A stretch of 64,000 bases of DNA from Fulvivirga ulvae (GTDB taxonomy: Bacteria; Bacteroidota; Bacteroidia; Cytophagales; Cyclobacteriaceae), in contig NZ_CP089981.1 in NCBI RefSeq assembly GCF_021389975.1, positions 514,501-578,500 of the forward strand, written 5' to 3'. Below the pieces are notes generated by a model. The model was not told the origin of the DNA. It did no database searches and was given only the letters and a program-made list of their open reading frames with translations. Of the stretch, positions 60,975 through 64,000 are shown piece by piece (within the stretch, counting starts at the first letter, position 1; every line of letters begins with the position of its first letter). The position numbers and the translations under genes are program-made.

Positions 60975-61969
60975 ACGGAAAGGTTTTGATGTTTGGATTC
61001 AATATTTTTCAAGTCGTGCCATATCAGTGCGGCGGCTCCAAGTATGGCAGCATTTTGTTCACTTATGGCTGACGGAAGGATTTTCACCCTGTCTTTATAC
61101 AGGTTTAACATAAATTTTTCGGTATAGTGGCGTACAGGATCAAAGAGGATGTCGCCGGCATTAGCAAGGCCGCCGAAAAGGAATATGGTTTCCGGGCTGG
61201 TGTGTGCCACGAGGTCGGCCAGTTTCAGTCCGAGTATTTCTGCAGTATAATCAAAGGCATGCAAAGCTATGGCATCACCTACCTGTGCCTTTTGGGCTAT
61301 CAGCGCTGAAGTCATATCTTCAAAGCTCACTTTTCTCAGGGCCGACTTTGCCACGGATCTCCCCAGCAGCTCCTGAACCGTACGCACCAAACCAGGAGCA
61401 GAAACGTAGGTTTCCAGGCATCCCTGTCTTCCACATCCGCATTCACGGCCATTGACATCTACAATGGTATGGCCTACTTCTCCGGCAAAGCCATCATAGC
61501 CATATAGCAATTCACCATTGACCACAAACCCGCTGCCTAAGCCGGTACCCAAAGTGATCACGACAAAATCTTTTAGCCCTTTTGCTCCTCCAAAGAGCAT
61601 CTCTCCAAGTGCTGCTGCATTGGCATCGTTGGTCAGTATTATGGGAGCATCATAATATTGCTTAAAGGCTTCTACAAACGTCAAAATACCTCGCCAGCGC
61701 AAGTTAGGCGCATCATCTATAGTGCCTTTATAATAATTGCCGTTGGGCGCTCCTACTCCTATCCCAACTATTTTATATCCATTGTCCTTTGCATTCAGCT
61801 CTGCCAAACAGCTTTCAAGGCCTGCATGCAGCTCTTCGAGGTACTCCTCAAAGCTTTCCTGGCTCGTACTGCTGATCTGGCCTGAACTCAATACATTGCC
61901 TTCCCGGTCAGTAAGGCCAAACTTGGTACCGGTACCTCCTATATCTATTCCTGCTACTAATTCTTTCAT
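60968..61969 (-). CDS. ROK-family sugar kinase
   Basis: ROK kinases phosphorylate hexoses such as glucose, GlcNAc or ManNAc. The 333-aa product starts VAGIDIGGTGTKFGLTDREG with the phosphate loop. It has ILTNDANAAALGEMLFGGAKG, the ROK signature GTGLGSGFVVNGELLYGYDGFAGEVGH, and a zinc site CGCGRQGCLETY. There is no helix-turn-helix, so it is an enzyme rather than a ROK repressor. In this operon GlcNAc or mannose is the likely substrate. It overlaps both neighbours (4 and 7 bp). Confidence 0.93.
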   Translation of the reverse strand: MKELVAGIDIGGTGTKFGLTDREGNVLSSGQISSTSQESFEEYLEELHAGLESCLAELNAKDNGYKIVGIGVGAPNGNYYKGTIDDAPNLRWRGILTFVEAFKQYYDAPIILTNDANAAALGEMLFGGAKGLKDFVVITLGTGLGSGFVVNGELLYGYDGFAGEVGHTIVDVNGRECGCGRQGCLETYVSAPGLVRTVQELLGRSVAKSALRKVSFEDMTSALIAQKAQVGDAIALHAFDYTAEILGLKLADLVAHTSPETIFLFGGLANAGDILFDPVRHYTEKFMLNLYKDRVKILPSAISEQNAAILGAAALIWHDLKNIESKHQNLSVC

Positions 61970-63411
61970 GATCCTTTTTTAGTTACCTGATGCCCTTTGG
62001 CTCCGTAAAAAATTAAATAGACCATACCCAGCAATGGTATGATGAATGACAACTGTACGCCATGTGACTGGATCACAAAGCTTTGTACTCCCGGAAGAAT
62101 GGCTCCTCCAACAATAGCCATAATGAGCAAGGATGAGCCCTGGCTGGTAAATTTTCCAAGTCCTTTGATGGCCAGTGAAAATATGTTTGACCAGCCTATG
62201 GAGAAAAACAATCCTGTACCGATGATGCTCCAGAAGGCTATTTTTCCAGAGGTGGTTATAGCTAAGAGTAGCAGTAGTGCATTAATAGAACTGAATACTA
62301 CCAATGCCTTTGCGGGATTGTTAAAAGTGATGGTAAAAGCCAGGAAGTTTATGGCTATTAATACCAGGTAAAGTAAAATATAGCTGAAATCCAGTGGTAA
62401 AAACACAAAGCCTCCACCTTCATATTTAATGCCCGTAACCACGTAAATAAGGAAGAACACTCCAAAAGCAGTCACCAGCATTCTGATCAGTTTCTGATAA
62501 CGCGATATTTCTGCATTGAGTGAGGTGCTGGCAATCAGGCGGCCAAGCATAAGTCCGCCCCAAAAGTAGGACAGGAAATAGCTGGCATCAGCTTCGCCCA
62601 GCGCTCCGATATGATCTTCTTTTAAAAACTCGACAATCCAGCTACCCACGGCCACCTCTGAGCCTACGTAAAACGCAATGGCAATTATTCCCAAAGCCAG
62701 GTGCTTGTTTTTCAATACTCCCAGTCCGGGTTCTATGGTATCTTCATTTTTAAAGGCGGGCATTTTACTCATAAAGGTGAGCACACTAAAGCCTATGAAC
62801 ACCAGCCCGTAGACCAGGTAGGTGTTGGCCACGGAATTGACGGTAAGCTCACCGGAAGAAAATACCTGATAAATTAAAATAGTACCTACAATCGGCCCTA
62901 CGGTAGTTCCCAGGGAATTCAATCCCTGGGCCAGGTTGAGCCTGCTTGAGGCGCTTTCAGGTTTTCCCAGAATAGTCGCATACGGATTGGCACATATTTG
63001 CAGACAGGTGACACCAGAAGCGAGCACAAAAAGGGCGGTGAGGAAGGCTGTATAAGAATGAAGCAAGGCAGCAGGGTAGAATGCAATACATCCCACTCCG
63101 CAGATCAGCAGGCTTATGGCCATACCATTTTTATAACCGATCCTGTTGATCGGATCACGGCCTTTTGAAGAGGAAATGATGAAATAAATGAGTGAAACAA
63201 TAAAAAATGCCCCAAAGAACGCGAACTGTACCAGCGCACGTTGCGGGGCGGTGAGGTCGAATATACCTTTGAAGGTATTGATGAGTATATCGTTCATTAC
63301 GGTAATGAACCCCCACATAAAAAACAAAAAAGTGACTGTAACAAAAGGCCCGGTATAGCTTTTTGTCTCCATATCAGTTTTTACACTGACATTCTGCGAT
63401 ACGTTATCCAT
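61966..63411 (-). CDS. FHS-type MFS sugar transporter (FucP/NagP-like)
   Basis: The 481-aa protein has 12 helices and the FHS pattern: FFMWGFITVMNDILINTFKGIFDLTAPQRALVQFAFFGAFF at the start, QICANPYATILGKPESASSRLNLAQGLNSLGTTVGPI in the middle, and TSQGSSLLIMAIVGGAILPGVQ near the end. FucP-like members import fucose; NagP-like members import GlcNAc. The operon could need either. It overlaps the ROK kinase by 4 bp and lies 145 bp after the SusD-like gene. Confidence 0.92.
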   Translation of the reverse strand: MDNVSQNVSVKTDMETKSYTGPFVTVTFLFFMWGFITVMNDILINTFKGIFDLTAPQRALVQFAFFGAFFIVSLIYFIISSSKGRDPINRIGYKNGMAISLLICGVGCIAFYPAALLHSYTAFLTALFVLASGVTCLQICANPYATILGKPESASSRLNLAQGLNSLGTTVGPIVGTILIYQVFSSGELTVNSVANTYLVYGLVFIGFSVLTFMSKMPAFKNEDTIEPGLGVLKNKHLALGIIAIAFYVGSEVAVGSWIVEFLKEDHIGALGEADASYFLSYFWGGLMLGRLIASTSLNAEISRYQKLIRMLVTAFGVFFLIYVVTGIKYEGGGFVFLPLDFSYILLYLVLIAINFLAFTITFNNPAKALVVFSSINALLLLLAITTSGKIAFWSIIGTGLFFSIGWSNIFSLAIKGLGKFTSQGSSLLIMAIVGGAILPGVQSFVIQSHGVQLSFIIPLLGMVYLIFYGAKGHQVTKKGS

Positions 63412-63556
63412 TCCTTGTCGAAGTGTTTTGAAAATTCAGAAAAGTGCTGTTCTCTTCTAAAAGTAGGTATTTGTTGTCATTAAATGTTAAAAAATCATCA
63501 ACACGGACATCGGGCTACTTCTGAGAAGCCAACCCAATGCCCATGCAGAATCAACC

Positions 63557-64000
63557 TTATTTTGCCCACCAAAGCTCAATATCCTGCTGATCAGGCCCTT
63601 GCCTTGTCAATGCATCCTGCAGGTTAGCGCCATTGGTGTTCTTTTCATTGCTTCCGTATCGCATTCTTTGAGGGTAAACACCATTGATCTCTCCGAAACC
63701 ATAGATATCCGGATCATCAACACCATCAGCTACGTCCGTAGGATAACCCGACTTACGTACCACTGACCAGGCCTCAAAGCCATCGGTGTAGCTTGCTATC
63801 CATCTTTGAATACTGACCTGCTCAAGCATCTCATCGTTAGTACCGGCTAGTGTGGCTGGAGCAGTTCCTAAAAAGGTGGTTATATCCTCTTCTTCCACAT
63901 CCCATAGGAGCATAGCCTGTCTGATACCTTCCTGATAAAGTGTGTTGGCATCACCACCAAACCCTTTCAGTGCAGCCTCTGCCCTTAGGAAATAAGCTTC
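63557..64000 (-). CDS. SusD/RagB-like outer-membrane lipoprotein, C-terminal part (runs off the right edge)
   Basis: Only the last 147 residues are present; the gene continues past 64000. The fragment starts with the helical EAYFLRAEAALKGFGGDANTLYQEGI stretch of SusD-like proteins and contains SIQRWIASYTDGFEAWSVVRKSGYP. It ends MRYGSNEKNTNGANLQDALTRQGPDQQDIELWWAK, as in the SusD_like_2 type. SusD proteins form the lid of SusC glycan importers, so a SusC gene is expected just beyond the window. It is probably the substrate-uptake end of this glycan operon. Confidence 0.88.
   Translation of the reverse strand, partial: EAYFLRAEAALKGFGGDANTLYQEGIRQAMLLWDVEEEDITTFLGTAPATLAGTNDEMLEQVSIQRWIASYTDGFEAWSVVRKSGYPTDVADGVDDPDIYGFGEINGVYPQRMRYGSNEKNTNGANLQDALTRQGPDQQDIELWWAK

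Noticed and set aside
63500..63540. Weak GGCT...AGCC hairpin between the SusD-like and MFS genes
   Set aside because: The stem needs bulges and lacks a T-run; an attenuator is possible but not supported.
1..64000. CRISPR arrays, rRNA, tRNA, insertion sequences or prophage
   Set aside because: I looked for regularly spaced repeats, clover-leaf sequences, transposase motifs and terminal inverted repeats in the gaps and found none I could support.

Overview
The window reads as chromosomal DNA of a free-living, Gram-negative Bacteroidota, most likely in the Cytophagales/Fulvivirga-like part of the phylum (lineage is inference). The signs are a secreted protein with a type IX secretion C-terminal signal, a SusD-type lipoprotein, a TonB-dependent receptor with a carboxypeptidase-like N-terminal domain, Na+-NQR, and repeated promoter -7 elements of the Bacteroidota type TAnnTTTG. 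Almost all genes lie on the minus strand. The exceptions are two small RiPP-like precursors, an AI-2E-family transporter, two small hypothetical genes and mnmA.

Layout. 1-14700: a nearly complete dcw (division and cell wall) operon read right to left: mraZ, rsmH, ftsL-like, ftsI, murE, mraY, murD, ftsW, murG, murC, ftsQ, ftsA and the start of ftsZ. murF, murB and ddl are not in it. A three-unit 10-bp repeat upstream of mraZ looks like the MraZ operator. 14970-22730: a mixed region with a CaiB/BaiF CoA-transferase, two tandem short peptides with a shared leader and GG cleavage site (lanthipeptide/pinensin-like precursors with no modification enzyme nearby), an AI-2E-family permease, a PAS histidine kinase, small hypotheticals, mnmA and a DUF502 membrane protein. 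22800-27500: nqrABCDE, closed by a clear terminator and with no nqrF. 27600-30700: cmk with a tiny lipoprotein gene in front, two hypotheticals and a eukaryote-type glutamine synthetase (GlnII). 30700-33850: a nitrogen-assimilation group in which amt, an outer-membrane barrel, a small hypothetical and glnII lie in a row. 34250-36830: a TonB-dependent receptor. 37090-40530: tsf, rpsB, rpsI, rplM and an RluA-type pseudouridine synthase. 40740-44700: a large T9SS-secreted BNR/PKD/GEVED protein. 45300-47000: a DarTG toxin-antitoxin (DNA ADP-ribosylation) pair. 47250-64000: a tightly packed glycan-utilisation operon running off the right end.

How it fits together. The glycan operon encodes GH92 alpha-mannosidase, GH2 beta-mannosidase-like enzyme, GH20 beta-hexosaminidase, GH29 alpha-fucosidase, N4-(beta-GlcNAc)-L-asparaginase, a glucosamine-6-P deaminase fused to a LmbE-type domain, a ROK sugar kinase, an FHS-type MFS transporter, an SSS symporter and a SusD-like protein. 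This is nearly the parts list for taking an N-linked glycan apart down to fucose, mannose, GlcNAc and aspartate. The amt/porin/glnII group would capture and fix ammonium. The most novel-looking items are the orphan RiPP precursor pair at 16.6-17.0 kb, the DarTG pair with a palindrome over its promoter, the MraZ operator, the nqr operon without nqrF, and the compartment split of the N-glycan enzymes.
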